A stretch of DNA of 64,000 nt from a virus. Numbering within the stretch: the first letter of the stretch is position 1; each line of letters opens with the position of its first letter. Both the position numbers and the translations under genes were made by a program. Shown here piece by piece: positions 38,995 through 47,667 of this stretch. Below the pieces are notes generated by a model. The model ran no database searches and was not told where the DNA came from. It saw only the letters and a program-made list of their open reading frames with translations. The DNA is taken from the IMG/VR virus record IMGVR_UViG_3300009177_000029, positions 1 through 64,000 of that record, one strand, 5' to 3'.

Positions 38995-39249
38995 TCAGGC
39001 TTTCTTCGAAAGATCTTCCTTGATCTCCATGTCGTGGATGTATTGCATGACAAACTTGCCATGTTCCGAGGCTGGTCGAATACGCACTACCAGTTCGTCT
39101 GGTGTAGTCTCGTACGTAGCTGCGTAATCATCTGGCTGAAACTTTACATGAGTCAGAGAGTCCACCACGCCAGCCATCATGCTTGACATTTCCTTGTTGG
39201 TAGACAAGACGCGCGTAGCAACAGTTCTTCCAAGGTTAGTTGGTGTCAT
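38995..39249 (-). CDS. Small unknown protein between AAA+ and RNA ligase genes
   Basis: 84 residues from ATG 39249, overlapping the AAA+ stop (TGATG). TPTNLGRTVATRVLSTNKEM then a beta-rich part (DELVVRIRPASEHGKFVMQYI). No family recognised. It ends seven bases before the RNA ligase ATG. Confidence 0.62.
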   Translation of the reverse strand: MTPTNLGRTVATRVLSTNKEMSSMMAGVVDSLTHVKFQPDDYAATYETTPDELVVRIRPASEHGKFVMQYIHDMEIKEDLSKKA

Positions 39250-40310
39250 CACTTCCTCGCCGTGAGATACTTCTTGTCATCCTTTTCCGGAAGCTGCATG
39301 TTGCGCTGAATCATCTGAGCGATGCTCATTGCCGCAGGAACCGGAAGCTTATCAAGGAAAGAGTAACGTGCCGCCTTCATAGGATACGGCAAGCGTGAGA
39401 TCTTTTCCATCCAGTTGATTCCGTCACGAGTAGTGAGCGGGATCGCAATCGTGCCACTCTTGAAAGCTTCACGTACCGCAGCGAGAACCTTGACAACACC
39501 AGGAATGAACTGCTTGGCGTGGTCTTGAGGGAACATCGCCATGAGCACCTTGGTCTCAGCTTCTGGCGTGATGTAGTCGATTTGGATACATGTCTTCCAG
39601 CGGTTCAAGAACGAGAAGTTCTGAACGTTTGTACCGGCGATGTACAGCGACGAGTCGTCACCAAGACCGTTCGTGTTCGCCGTACCCACAATCGTGTTCT
39701 GTGGGTGCAGGTTGAAGATCTGGTTTGTCTCGTGCATGAGGAAGCGAAGCTCATCCGAGATTGCACGCTGTAGTACGAAGGCAGTCTCAGGCGGACACGC
39801 GTCTACCTCATCGAACAAGACAATCGTTCCCGGCTCGGTGAACGCGAGCGGAACAAGGCCGTAGCGAAACTGCATCTGGCCATTGACAATCTTCCAGTCG
39901 CCAATCAAGTCTGAGCGGGACAAGTGACCATCGAAGTTGATGGTAACCACATTGTAGTTCAACCGCGCAGCTACTTGATTCGCAAGCTGTGTCTTACCAG
40001 ATCCTGAATGGCCAATCAGGTACGTAGTGTCCCGAAACTGTAGGGCCTTGAGAAACTCGATGGTTTCTTCTTGCGGGAACTGGTAGTTCGGATTCTTTTC
40101 CGGCGTGAGGATGCCAGGTTCCTTGAACGCTTGAATCAGAACGTCCTTCTTCACTGGCTGACCGTTGGCGTCGAGAACCTCTTTACCTTTAGTCTTCTTC
40201 ACACCAGTGTCGAGACCAAAGGTCGCCACCATGGAAACGGCTTCCTGTTCACGGTTCGGACGATTCGGAACCACCGTGATCTTGGAGTTGAGTAGAGCTT
40301 GAGTATCCAC
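39249..40310 (-). CDS. MoxR/CobS-like AAA+ ATPase
   Basis: 353 residues from GTG 40310, behind GAGGAAAC. Walker A GHSGSGKT at 100-107, Walker B IVLFDEVDA at 163-171, sensor 1 IVGTANTNG, and Arg-finger region FLNRWKTCIQID. This is the CobS/MoxR type of ring ATPase (AAA_5). With the VWA protein at 36114 it should form a chaperone or disassembly machine acting on a protein target. Related CobS homologues occur in cyanophages. Confidence 0.9.
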   Translation of the reverse strand: MDTQALLNSKITVVPNRPNREQEAVSMVATFGLDTGVKKTKGKEVLDANGQPVKKDVLIQAFKEPGILTPEKNPNYQFPQEETIEFLKALQFRDTTYLIGHSGSGKTQLANQVAARLNYNVVTINFDGHLSRSDLIGDWKIVNGQMQFRYGLVPLAFTEPGTIVLFDEVDACPPETAFVLQRAISDELRFLMHETNQIFNLHPQNTIVGTANTNGLGDDSSLYIAGTNVQNFSFLNRWKTCIQIDYITPEAETKVLMAMFPQDHAKQFIPGVVKVLAAVREAFKSGTIAIPLTTRDGINWMEKISRLPYPMKAARYSFLDKLPVPAAMSIAQMIQRNMQLPEKDDKKYLTARK

Positions 40311-40319
40311 GTTTCCTCA

Positions 40320-40760
40320 TTACGACAAATCCCAATCTGTTTCGGTCTGGATGATCGGGTCTTTGCTTGGCTTGTTGGTGTATTGTTCGGGTTTGTTGAC
40401 GAAGGAAATCTTCGTGTTCGGGCCAACTGTGAGCACGGAGCCTGCCAGTATCATAGGCAACGCGTCGTCGTTGTCAAGGTGACGCGAGTGGATTTCGATG
40501 CCGTGATCACGAAGTAGATCACGGATCACACCAATCACGTGGGTGATGCTCAGCAAGTCCAAGTCATACTCAAACAAACTCACGTTGCCTGGCATTTCCC
40601 AGCCGTTTGGCAAAACGTATGAGTTGCCATGAGACAGTAGGATGACAACCTGATGATTCTTAGCTAGCGTCTCGATCGCTTCGGAGTGAGGTATGCCTAC
40701 GGGGAGGACAGAAGGGTCCTTCACGAACACGACGCGGTTGACTAGAACTCGGTCACCCAT
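40320..40760 (-). CDS. Unknown protein with ETDWDLS C-terminus
   Basis: 146 residues. Alpha/beta with HQVVILLSHGNSYVLPNGW, DLDLLSITHVIGVIRDLL and a turn-rich C-terminal half. The last residues ETDWDLS and their codons are nearly the same as those of the WGR protein (ETEWDLT), though the bodies are unrelated. ATG 40760 lies inside the primase gene (19-base overlap). No family recognised. Confidence 0.65.
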   Translation of the reverse strand: MGDRVLVNRVVFVKDPSVLPVGIPHSEAIETLAKNHQVVILLSHGNSYVLPNGWEMPGNVSLFEYDLDLLSITHVIGVIRDLLRDHGIEIHSRHLDNDDALPMILAGSVLTVGPNTKISFVNKPEQYTNKPSKDPIIQTETDWDLS

Positions 40761-41839
40761 CTTGCATACTCCATGTCATCGTATGTATCCACACGATCTT
40801 TCAGGGCTGCTGTAAGTTTATCAGCCCCTGAGGAGTCTGCAAGCATGTTACCTGCATCTTGATTGTCTGGCCAGCCAGTCATACGCGAGACATACACTTT
40901 CTTGAAGTGCATGTGTAGCTCAGGAATAGCTTTCATCATCTCGGGCTTGGCGTCTCGCTTGTCCCAGAAGAGTGTGACTTCTTCGATGCCCCAAGTCTTT
41001 AGCCGGAGCATCTGGTCAAGTCCAATCTTCTTGGAGAAGGTTGCGTATGCACTCACCTGTGGTATGCGGCGAACCGCCAAGCAGTCGTAGATACCCTCGA
41101 CAAGAATCGCATGCTTGTCAAAAGGTTTGACGTAGGGCCAGAGAGTTCGGTGGACCTCGGACTCGGGAGCCATGAGATACTTCATCTCGCCCTTGTCTTT
41201 GATCGAAATGTCACGACCCTGCCACGAGACAAGTTCGTGCTGTCCACCGTAGATGGGAACCACCACACGGTTGCCTAGGTCACCACGACGCTTGCCCTTG
41301 GAGTCATGTACTGCCAACGAAGGCTCGGGCGTGTAGTGAGCCTGGATCGCACGAATCTCGAATGGTGTCAGACCGCGACCGACCAAGTAGTCCCAGAAGC
41401 GAGCGTTCTCTTCTGTGCGCTCTTCCAAAGGCTTGAGTCCCTTCGGTATAGAACGAATGGTCTTGATGTCCGCAATCTTGGCTTGTGCGCTCTCATGGTC
41501 ATCCGCCAAGCCATCACGCAACTCGGCTTCAAGCTCTGCATCCTCAGGCGTAATCGCAGCATACTCACGAATCAGACGAGTCATTGCCTGATAGCGAGTG
41601 ATGTTCTCGGTGATAGCCACGAAGTCAAAGACGTCGTAGTTACCCAGCTTGAAGTTGCACTTGAAGCAGTTGAAGACTTTCTTCTTCGGGTTGATGTAAC
41701 ACTTGTACTTGTCTTCTCCGCAGAGCGGACAACAAATGCGCAGTTCGTCCGAAGGAGTCCACTTGACTGTGTGGTGCTCCTGTACGTACGAGTCCCATTC
41801 GAACTCGCGCTTGACTCTGTTTAGAAGACTTGCTCTCAT
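40742..41839 (-). CDS. DNA primase (DnaG-type)
   Basis: 365 residues. N-terminal zinc ribbon CCPLCGED at 36-43 with CFKC at 58-61. TOPRIM domain: YGGQHELVSWQGRD, ILVEGIYDC (Glu248), then TLFWDKRDAKPE. Makes RNA primers for the phage replisome. It lies directly downstream of the DnaB helicase and zinc-finger genes and overlaps both its neighbours. Confidence 0.93.
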   Translation of the reverse strand: MRASLLNRVKREFEWDSYVQEHHTVKWTPSDELRICCPLCGEDKYKCYINPKKKVFNCFKCNFKLGNYDVFDFVAITENITRYQAMTRLIREYAAITPEDAELEAELRDGLADDHESAQAKIADIKTIRSIPKGLKPLEERTEENARFWDYLVGRGLTPFEIRAIQAHYTPEPSLAVHDSKGKRRGDLGNRVVVPIYGGQHELVSWQGRDISIKDKGEMKYLMAPESEVHRTLWPYVKPFDKHAILVEGIYDCLAVRRIPQVSAYATFSKKIGLDQMLRLKTWGIEEVTLFWDKRDAKPEMMKAIPELHMHFKKVYVSRMTGWPDNQDAGNMLADSSGADKLTAALKDRVDTYDDMEYARWVTEF

Positions 41840-42159
41840 GCTGCGTCGTCCGGTACCGAAGGTCCGTCGAGGATACTGCGAATCTGTGCGATGATCTCGC
41901 TCTGTGAGATTTGCAAAGGCTTGGACTTTTCGTCCTTACTCATCGTGAGCTTGGTAACTAGCTTTCCGATGTCCTCAGCAACCTCTGTCGTCTTCTTTGC
42001 CTTCGCTACTTCATCGGTAGCGAACTTCAAGCAGACAGTACAAATACACACGCCGGATGCCCATGCGAAGCATGCGTCATCTACTTGAGACATACAGAAG
42101 CTACAGACAATCGTCTTGTATCGCGAGCGAGCCCTACGAACCGCAATGTCTTCACTCAT
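41836..42159 (-). CDS. ClpX-type zinc-binding domain protein
   Basis: 107 residues from ATG 42159, seven bases after GAGG. CSFCMSQVDDACFAWASGVCICTVC has the four-Cys pattern of the ClpX N-terminal zinc-binding domain (CSFCGK...VYICDEC), which in bacteria binds substrates and adaptors. A helical, charged C-terminal part follows. Wedged between helicase and primase genes, so an adaptor between the replisome and host proteins is one possibility. Confidence 0.68.
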   Translation of the reverse strand: MSEDIAVRRARSRYKTIVCSFCMSQVDDACFAWASGVCICTVCLKFATDEVAKAKKTTEVAEDIGKLVTKLTMSKDEKSKPLQISQSEIIAQIRSILDGPSVPDDAA

Positions 42160-42167
42160 GTTCATCC

Positions 42168-43571
42168 TCAGTCTAGGATTACTGCACCATTGATGTCTTC
42201 CGGTACCTCGGCGAGTTCTACCTCATCCGGTGTTACCACGTCCGAGACGTTAGCATGTGCGGTTCCGTTCTGCAATGCCGTGTCGTTGACAGAGCCTGCG
42301 TAGAACGTCATGTGTTCGAAGTCTGTGGCAATCTTGATGGTGCGCTCAGACGGACCATTGCGGTTCTTCTTCATGAAGAGACGCATGATGTTGTCTTCAC
42401 GCTCATCTTTGTTCTGGGCCATGATGATGAGTGCATCGGCTGTGTACATACGCGAGATAGAACCAGCCAAACCAGATTCGTCCGGAGTCTCTTGCACCAT
42501 GCCGCCACGGTTCAACTGTAGGGCGGACCAGACGCGAGTGTTGAACTCTTTCGTCATACCACGGCAAGCCTTCGCAATAGCAGCTTGCTCTTGGTTGATA
42601 TCATGGTAGTGACGGTGCGGCTTCATGAGGTCCAAGTAGTCAATGATGACTAGACCTGGCTTCACGCCGATAGATGCAAGCTGCTTGTAGTGGGCCTTGA
42701 TGGTGTTGATGCTTGCTTCATCTTCTGGGTATTCCTTGATGATGAGCGAGTTGCCAAACTTCTCATGATAGGTGTGCAGTTCCTCGTACACCTTCGAGTT
42801 CAACGACTTCAACTCTTGCGGCTTGATATGGCAGAAGAGTGAGTCGAAACGGTCAGCGATGTCTTCTTGAGAAAGCTCAAGCGTGTAGTAGACAACCTGC
42901 TGCCCAAGCAACACGCCTACTCGTGCAAGCCATTCCAAGAAGATGGACTTACCGCGACCGGAACCACCAACAACAAGACCCATCTGCTTGTTCTTGAGGC
43001 CGCCATACATCATGGCGTCTAGTTCGGGGATGCCAGTAGACAGTCTACGGATTTCATCACGCTGGTCGCGTTGCGCCAAACGTGCCTCGAACTCAGCAAA
43101 GAAGTTGTGTCCAACCGTGAGAATGTCCATTCCCTTGTTACGGGCGACTTCTACACGCTCGACAACTTCATCCCAAGCTTCGTTCTTGATCAACTCCATC
43201 GAGTCAAGGATGGCCTGCTTCATCGCCTGACGACGAACGAACTTGCCAAACGTTGCCTGGATGTGCTCCTCCTCGAAAGGAAGGACTGGTTGCTTGATGA
43301 AGTTGTAGTAGCCTACTACTTTGTCAACTTCGTGTTCACGAATACTCTTCGTCTTAGCTGCCTTGAGCAACTCTTCACGAAGAGTAATCTGTGTGAGAGG
43401 AATCGGCGAACTAGAAATGGTCTGGTAGTACCACTGTAGTGCGCGGTTCGCGAAGTGTTCGATCTCGATCGTCTCACGAGCAATAGAGGTGAACTGAGGA
43501 TTCTGTAGCATGTAGCCAAGAACCTTCACCTGATATTCCTCGCTGTAAAACAGCGTGTCTTTCTCAGTCAT
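42168..43571 (-). CDS. Replicative DNA helicase (DnaB-like)
   Basis: 467 residues from ATG 43571, sharing a base with the previous stop (TAATG). N-terminal helical domain (EEYQVKVLGYMLQNPQFTS), linker, then RecA-like motor with Walker A GGSGRGKS at 202-209, FTLEL-like YYTLELSQE, Walker B LVIIDYLDLM and ALQLNRGGM motif (H3/H4). Unwinds the fork 5'-3' with the primase. C-terminal tail is acidic. Confidence 0.94.
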   Translation of the reverse strand: MTEKDTLFYSEEYQVKVLGYMLQNPQFTSIARETIEIEHFANRALQWYYQTISSSPIPLTQITLREELLKAAKTKSIREHEVDKVVGYYNFIKQPVLPFEEEHIQATFGKFVRRQAMKQAILDSMELIKNEAWDEVVERVEVARNKGMDILTVGHNFFAEFEARLAQRDQRDEIRRLSTGIPELDAMMYGGLKNKQMGLVVGGSGRGKSIFLEWLARVGVLLGQQVVYYTLELSQEDIADRFDSLFCHIKPQELKSLNSKVYEELHTYHEKFGNSLIIKEYPEDEASINTIKAHYKQLASIGVKPGLVIIDYLDLMKPHRHYHDINQEQAAIAKACRGMTKEFNTRVWSALQLNRGGMVQETPDESGLAGSISRMYTADALIIMAQNKDEREDNIMRLFMKKNRNGPSERTIKIATDFEHMTFYAGSVNDTALQNGTAHANVSDVVTPDEVELAEVPEDINGAVILD

Positions 43572-44203
43572 TACTTTCCTGTCATTTTGCGCCAAACGGG
43601 ATCAGCATTCAGGTAGATATCTGGGAATGCGATCAGGCGCGTGAGCACCAGCTTACGGTACACGTCCTCACGCGTCAACCCTTGGGCGCGCATCACATCG
43701 TTCATCTGACGCTCGCAACGCTTGAACAACTCTACGGTTCCTACGTTGGCTGGAACGTTGTTCGTACTTACCTTCTCAGGCTTGACTACACTCGCACGCA
43801 ATACAGCAGCGTCGGTAGTCAACACGTGAGGCTTTGGAGCCGTCTTGAACGTGTTGTGGTAGAAGGTGAACTGCGCCTTGATGAAGGTCTCAGAATCGAC
43901 ACCTGAGTCCTCCACAGCCTTGCGAACGCGCTTCCACAGAGCAAGCCCGTGTGGTGTGAATGGCTGACCATAGTAGCTGTACAGTGGCTTGCGTTCGTAT
44001 GATTCCAACGTGCGCATGTACAAGTCGCGAAGTTGGTACTCAGCAAAGTGCTCACTGCCTGCGAACGGAGAGGTTCCGTTCACCACAGCAGTGGCACGCT
44101 CGGCCGTTGAAACTACACGCTTTTCCTGGGTCTCGGAAAAGGCAACGCTACGCTTGGCAGCAGTAAGCTTCTGCTGCCTGAGAACTGCAATCACATCAAC
44201 CAT
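43571..44203 (-). CDS. Unknown protein upstream of dnaB; candidate helicase loader
   Basis: 210 residues from ATG 44203, behind AAAGG; GTG 44209 is an alternative. Basic, helical, with a disordered N-terminus (AAKRSVAFSETQEKRVVSTAE) and a folded C-terminal part (ELFKRCERQMNDVMRAQGL). No motif recognised. Position between a J-domain protein and DnaB suggests helicase loading, as lambda P acts with DnaJ; that is inference only. Confidence 0.6.
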   Translation of the reverse strand: MVDVIAVLRQQKLTAAKRSVAFSETQEKRVVSTAERATAVVNGTSPFAGSEHFAEYQLRDLYMRTLESYERKPLYSYYGQPFTPHGLALWKRVRKAVEDSGVDSETFIKAQFTFYHNTFKTAPKPHVLTTDAAVLRASVVKPEKVSTNNVPANVGTVELFKRCERQMNDVMRAQGLTREDVYRKLVLTRLIAFPDIYLNADPVWRKMTGK

Positions 44204-44205
44204 GC

Positions 44206-44577
44206 TCACACCTTTGAAAGCTTTTCGTAGGCGCTCTTAACACGCTTGAACTGCTCCTCATCGCCGCCACGATCTGGATGCAACTCTTTAGCCAGCGCCT
44301 TCCACGCAGCGTCTATGATAACCCGAGGAGCGCCGGGACGCAAGTGTAGTATCGCCCACGGATCGTCGCCGACTGTCGTAGTTCCGCTACTGTTCATCAT
44401 CTGCCGAACCTGGTCTGCAAACTTGTCGTGGACATACCAACGATGCGACCCAGACTCTCCTGCAAAGGTGCGGAATGTCGATGGAATGCTTCGGCGTACG
44501 AACTCCAAGACACGAGCGTTTGGACGTACTACTTCCCACCAGTTAGCCCACTGGCCTGTACCCTTCTTTAGTTCCAT
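44206..44577 (-). CDS. J-domain protein
   Basis: 123 residues with the J domain at the C-terminus: DPWAILHLRPGAPRVIIDAAWKALAKELHPDRGGDEEQFKR, with HPD at 100-102. The N-terminal 60 residues (ANWWEVVRPNARVLEFVRRS) are a separate small domain. Would recruit host DnaK/Hsp70 to a bound partner, most simply the replication proteins encoded beside it. Overlaps neighbouring genes by 4 and 10 bases. Confidence 0.85.
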   Translation of the reverse strand: MELKKGTGQWANWWEVVRPNARVLEFVRRSIPSTFRTFAGESGSHRWYVHDKFADQVRQMMNSSGTTTVGDDPWAILHLRPGAPRVIIDAAWKALAKELHPDRGGDEEQFKRVKSAYEKLSKV

Positions 44578-44981
44578 GTCAGGTCGACCTCCTCTTGCGT
44601 ACGATACGCATAGAAGCCGGTGCCCATAGCTACCTGAGTAGGACGCAAAGGATTCTGTGGACGAGGAAAGTGTGCGTACTTGCTAACCAAGCGCACGCGC
44701 TTGAACGCCAAGTAATGAATGTCTGCACGAAGTGGCGGCTCTACGGCACGCTCCAACTTCGTCATACGAGCACAGTCTACGGACAGGATGTGGTTGACTG
44801 TATCGTTCGCAATCACCATGCCCATGAAGTTCTGCAAGTCATCCTTGTCGAACCTGTCATGACGAGACGGTACATCACGAAAGATTGTGCCATCTGCTCG
44901 GCGCTGCTTACGCAGTGCGTAGCCAATCTTCATCCATCCGAGAATCGAGTCTCCGGGTCTAAGCTCGCTTATCTTTCGCAT
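44568..44981 (-). CDS. Unknown protein, 137 residues
   Basis: ATG 44981, 23 bases inside the UvsW-like gene. RKISELRPGDSILGWMKIGYAL suggests a small beta-barrel-like start; ADIHYLAFKRVRLVSKYAHF follows. Basic overall. No family recognised. Replication operon member. Confidence 0.62.
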   Translation of the reverse strand: MRKISELRPGDSILGWMKIGYALRKQRRADGTIFRDVPSRHDRFDKDDLQNFMGMVIANDTVNHILSVDCARMTKLERAVEPPLRADIHYLAFKRVRLVSKYAHFPRPQNPLRPTQVAMGTGFYAYRTQEEVDLTWN

Positions 44982-46416
44982 TCCACAGCCTGGCTATTAG
45001 TTTAGCATCTGGCTGGGATTGGTACAACGGAAAGCATTCCTCCTTCTTGTAGTCCTCGTACCTTTGTAGCGAGTGCCTAAGAAGGTGGTCATGCGTATAG
45101 TTCGCGAACTCTACGGCAATGAGCTTGTCGCCACGTAGACCTCGACCTAGACGTTGCATGGTCTTGATTCGGCTCTTACGAGAACCGGCCAAGATGAGCG
45201 CATCAATAGTTGGTACGTCCACACCTTCGTCCAGAATGGTCGAAGCAATGAGGACTGGAAGCCTACGCTCACCGAAGTCCTGTAATCCAGACTGTCGTAC
45301 TTCCGTAGTTTCCTTGCCGTTGATGAACAAGTGTGGAATGAACGCACCGTCTACCGCAGTCCAGAGAGCAGCGTCGATGAGCTTTCCGTGCTCAATCTGT
45401 TCGCACAAGATGAGCGTAGATAGTCCGTTGTCCGTGAATGCTCTTGTCCAATCTACGATCAGAGAAAGAGCATTTGGGTTCTCTACTATACCCTGCTTGT
45501 ACGCAGTAGCATACGTCGTCTTCTTAGGCAGCATTGGTGCTGTGACCTTGGAGAAGATGACATGTGTACGCGCGGAGATACCACGGTCAACCAAAAACTT
45601 GTTGGGGATGTCTACGATGATCGGACCAATCGCCGCCAACAAACAAATATTGGCACCGTCAGTACGGTCCATAGGAGTTCCAGAAAGACCAAAGCGATAG
45701 TTCGCAGGACAAGCAGTACAAACACTGTACCAAGTCTCGCTACCCGCATGATGGCACTCATCCACGAAAAGAACCTGAGTATTCGCAAGTAGATCCTGGC
45801 ACGCTTGTTGCTCGAAGCGGGATTCAAGCGTATCCACCGTCGCGATTGTAACCCAGGAACCTGGCTCCCAGATACCATCGCCAACCAAGCCGACCTCTGC
45901 ATCTGTAACTCCTAGTCTCTTCTTGAAGCGGTCACGTGCCTGGTACAACAGCTCTCGTGTTGTCACCATGAACAGCGTTGGCTGTCGAAGATACTGAGTG
46001 ATTGCACAAGCAATCTCTGTCTTGCCGCCGTTGGTGGCAATACGCAAGATACCCTGCTTTGCTTCTACCGCCTTTTCTGCTGCGGCAAGTTGGTAGTCAA
46101 ACTTGCCCTCCATCTTGACACCGATGAGATCGTACGTGCTACCTTGAGGTGCCAGCGGTGTACGATGGTCATTCACCTCGTACTGCACGCTTGCTACATC
46201 GAGCACATGCTTCACAATGTCAAGTAGGCCAGTAGGGAAAGCGCCTGTGTTCGTCTTGAACAAGTGCTTGCGACCGTCCCACACACCCTTGCGGTATGCC
46301 TTCGAAAACTCGGCGCCCTCTACTGCGTATGAAGTAGCTTCACGAACTGCATTGAGAGGATACTTGCCGGTGAGCTTCGAGATTGGTCCGTAGATATCAA
46401 TGATGGCTTGTTGCAT
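44959..46416 (-). CDS. UvsW-like superfamily 2 helicase
   Basis: 485 residues. N-terminal accessory domain; motif I ATNGGKTE at 127-134, motif II VDECHH at 218-223, motif III LSGTPMDRTD, then TILDEGVDVPTIDALIL and motif VI QRLGRGLRG. T4 UvsW unwinds R-loops and branched recombination intermediates and switches origin to recombination-dependent replication. Family size is near T4 UvsW (587). Likely to work with RecA and gp46/47 here. Confidence 0.9.
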   Translation of the reverse strand: MQQAIIDIYGPISKLTGKYPLNAVREATSYAVEGAEFSKAYRKGVWDGRKHLFKTNTGAFPTGLLDIVKHVLDVASVQYEVNDHRTPLAPQGSTYDLIGVKMEGKFDYQLAAAEKAVEAKQGILRIATNGGKTEIACAITQYLRQPTLFMVTTRELLYQARDRFKKRLGVTDAEVGLVGDGIWEPGSWVTIATVDTLESRFEQQACQDLLANTQVLFVDECHHAGSETWYSVCTACPANYRFGLSGTPMDRTDGANICLLAAIGPIIVDIPNKFLVDRGISARTHVIFSKVTAPMLPKKTTYATAYKQGIVENPNALSLIVDWTRAFTDNGLSTLILCEQIEHGKLIDAALWTAVDGAFIPHLFINGKETTEVRQSGLQDFGERRLPVLIASTILDEGVDVPTIDALILAGSRKSRIKTMQRLGRGLRGDKLIAVEFANYTHDHLLRHSLQRYEDYKKEECFPLYQSQPDAKLIARLWNAKDKRA

Positions 46417-46852
46417 TCTTGATCAGGCTTTCTACAGGAATGAGCTTTGGAGTTGGTGCCATCAACAAGAACTCGTCTGTTGGAAACCAACTAAACGTCA
46501 AGCCCTCACGTTGAAACTTCTTGAAGGCTGACTGGTTGAGCGTCATCACGACAGGTTCGGACATGTCGCGAGTAAACACCCCAGCTCTGATTGAGTTTGG
46601 GCGATCGCGGTATTTGAAGTATGCGATGATTTGCTTCGCGTCAGGAAGTACGTGGGTGAATAGGTAGTTGACACGCTTTGCGAGGATGTCCATGCAGCTC
46701 TTATTCGCTGGACAGTTGTCGTTGTTGAGGCAGAAGAGTGGCGATAGCTGCGGGTATGGCTCAATCAGCGTCATGCACTCTGGATAGATATATCGGAGAG
46801 GCATGAAAACTGAGTGCTTCTGGAACGTGAAGAATACTACCGCTTCTTTCAT
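46397..46852 (-). CDS. Unknown protein, 151 residues
   Basis: ATG 46852, overlapping the UvsW-like gene by 20 bases. Mixed alpha/beta; FCLNNDNCPANKSC contains three Cys that could bind a metal. KEAVVFFTFQKHSVFMPLRYI is the first strand pair. No family recognised. Confidence 0.6.
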   Translation of the reverse strand: MKEAVVFFTFQKHSVFMPLRYIYPECMTLIEPYPQLSPLFCLNNDNCPANKSCMDILAKRVNYLFTHVLPDAKQIIAYFKYRDRPNSIRAGVFTRDMSEPVVMTLNQSAFKKFQREGLTFSWFPTDEFLLMAPTPKLIPVESLIKNATSHH

Positions 46853-46855
46853 CTG

Positions 46856-47203
46856 TCACCAAATCAGTGCCATGGAGTCTGCCACATCCTTGAAACGCTT
46901 ACGTGTTTCTTCACGGAAGGCATTGAACTCTTCACGCAGCGTATTGAACGCCTTGTAGTGTTCACGTAGCTGCTTAGCCTCGGTCTCCAAATCCCTTACT
47001 TTGGATTCCAGGACCATAATCTGCTGCTTCTGTGCCGTAACCTTTTGCATGGTCAGGTTCACGTGCTGGTTCAAACCCTGGAAAGCTTCACGCAAACGAT
47101 TCGCTTCGGCGATCGTGATAGGCTGCTGGGAAGCCTTGAACTCCGGGTTTGATACTGCGTGCATGAACGCAGCGATTTCTTCGGGCGTGTGGATTTCGTT
47201 CAT
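46856..47203 (-). CDS. Coiled-coil protein before the replication genes
   Basis: 115 residues from ATG 47203 (ATGA overlap); the longer frame is a shadow. Residues 40-105 form a long coiled coil (LNQHVNLTMQKVTAQKQQIMVLESKV...). Soluble. No family recognised. Last gene of the lysis-like cassette or first of the replication block. Confidence 0.65.
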   Translation of the reverse strand: MNEIHTPEEIAAFMHAVSNPEFKASQQPITIAEANRLREAFQGLNQHVNLTMQKVTAQKQQIMVLESKVRDLETEAKQLREHYKAFNTLREEFNAFREETRKRFKDVADSMALIW

Positions 47204-47667
47204 CGGTGCTCTAGTCCTAGGATGAGGCCCAGCACAATCGTAGTCACTGCAAAAGCTGCTGCCAAACTCCATGGAATCCAAGACCAATCTGGCTGATTCT
47301 GTGCTTGACGAAGTGCCGCATCTGCTTGCTCCCACTGTTGGGTGAGCCGTGTACGCTCTGCTGTCAGCGTCGTGATCTGGCTTGTTGCGGCGTCCAACGA
47401 CAGGTGAAGCTCGTCGCTAGCATGCGACAAAGCTGCGATCTGTGCAAGGTCTGCCGTGTGTGCATTGGTCAGAAAACGCAAGTCCTCGTCAATCTGTAGG
47501 AGCGCTTGATACTCTCCGAGATTGAAGCACTGATACGTCTGACCAGACGACTGGCAACGGATACCAGCCGGAAGACGGAAACGTGTGATGGTGTCCTGTG
47601 CCATCGCCATGCCGGGTGCGCCAAAGAGCATCACCACGACTAGTAAAGCTGCAATGATCTTCTTCAT
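47200..47667 (-). CDS. Exported coiled-coil protein with C-terminal membrane anchor
   Basis: 155 residues from ATG 47667 (TGATG with the upstream stop). Signal peptide KKIIAALLVVVMLFGAPGMAMA-Q, a short beta region with CQSSGQTYQC (probable disulfide), coiled coil to about 120, then a transmembrane segment SLAAAFAVTTIVLGLILGLEHR. Periplasmic with both ends anchored or one cleaved; spanin-like role possible next to the Rz-like gene. Confidence 0.68.
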   Translation of the reverse strand: MKKIIAALLVVVMLFGAPGMAMAQDTITRFRLPAGIRCQSSGQTYQCFNLGEYQALLQIDEDLRFLTNAHTADLAQIAALSHASDELHLSLDAATSQITTLTAERTRLTQQWEQADAALRQAQNQPDWSWIPWSLAAAFAVTTIVLGLILGLEHR

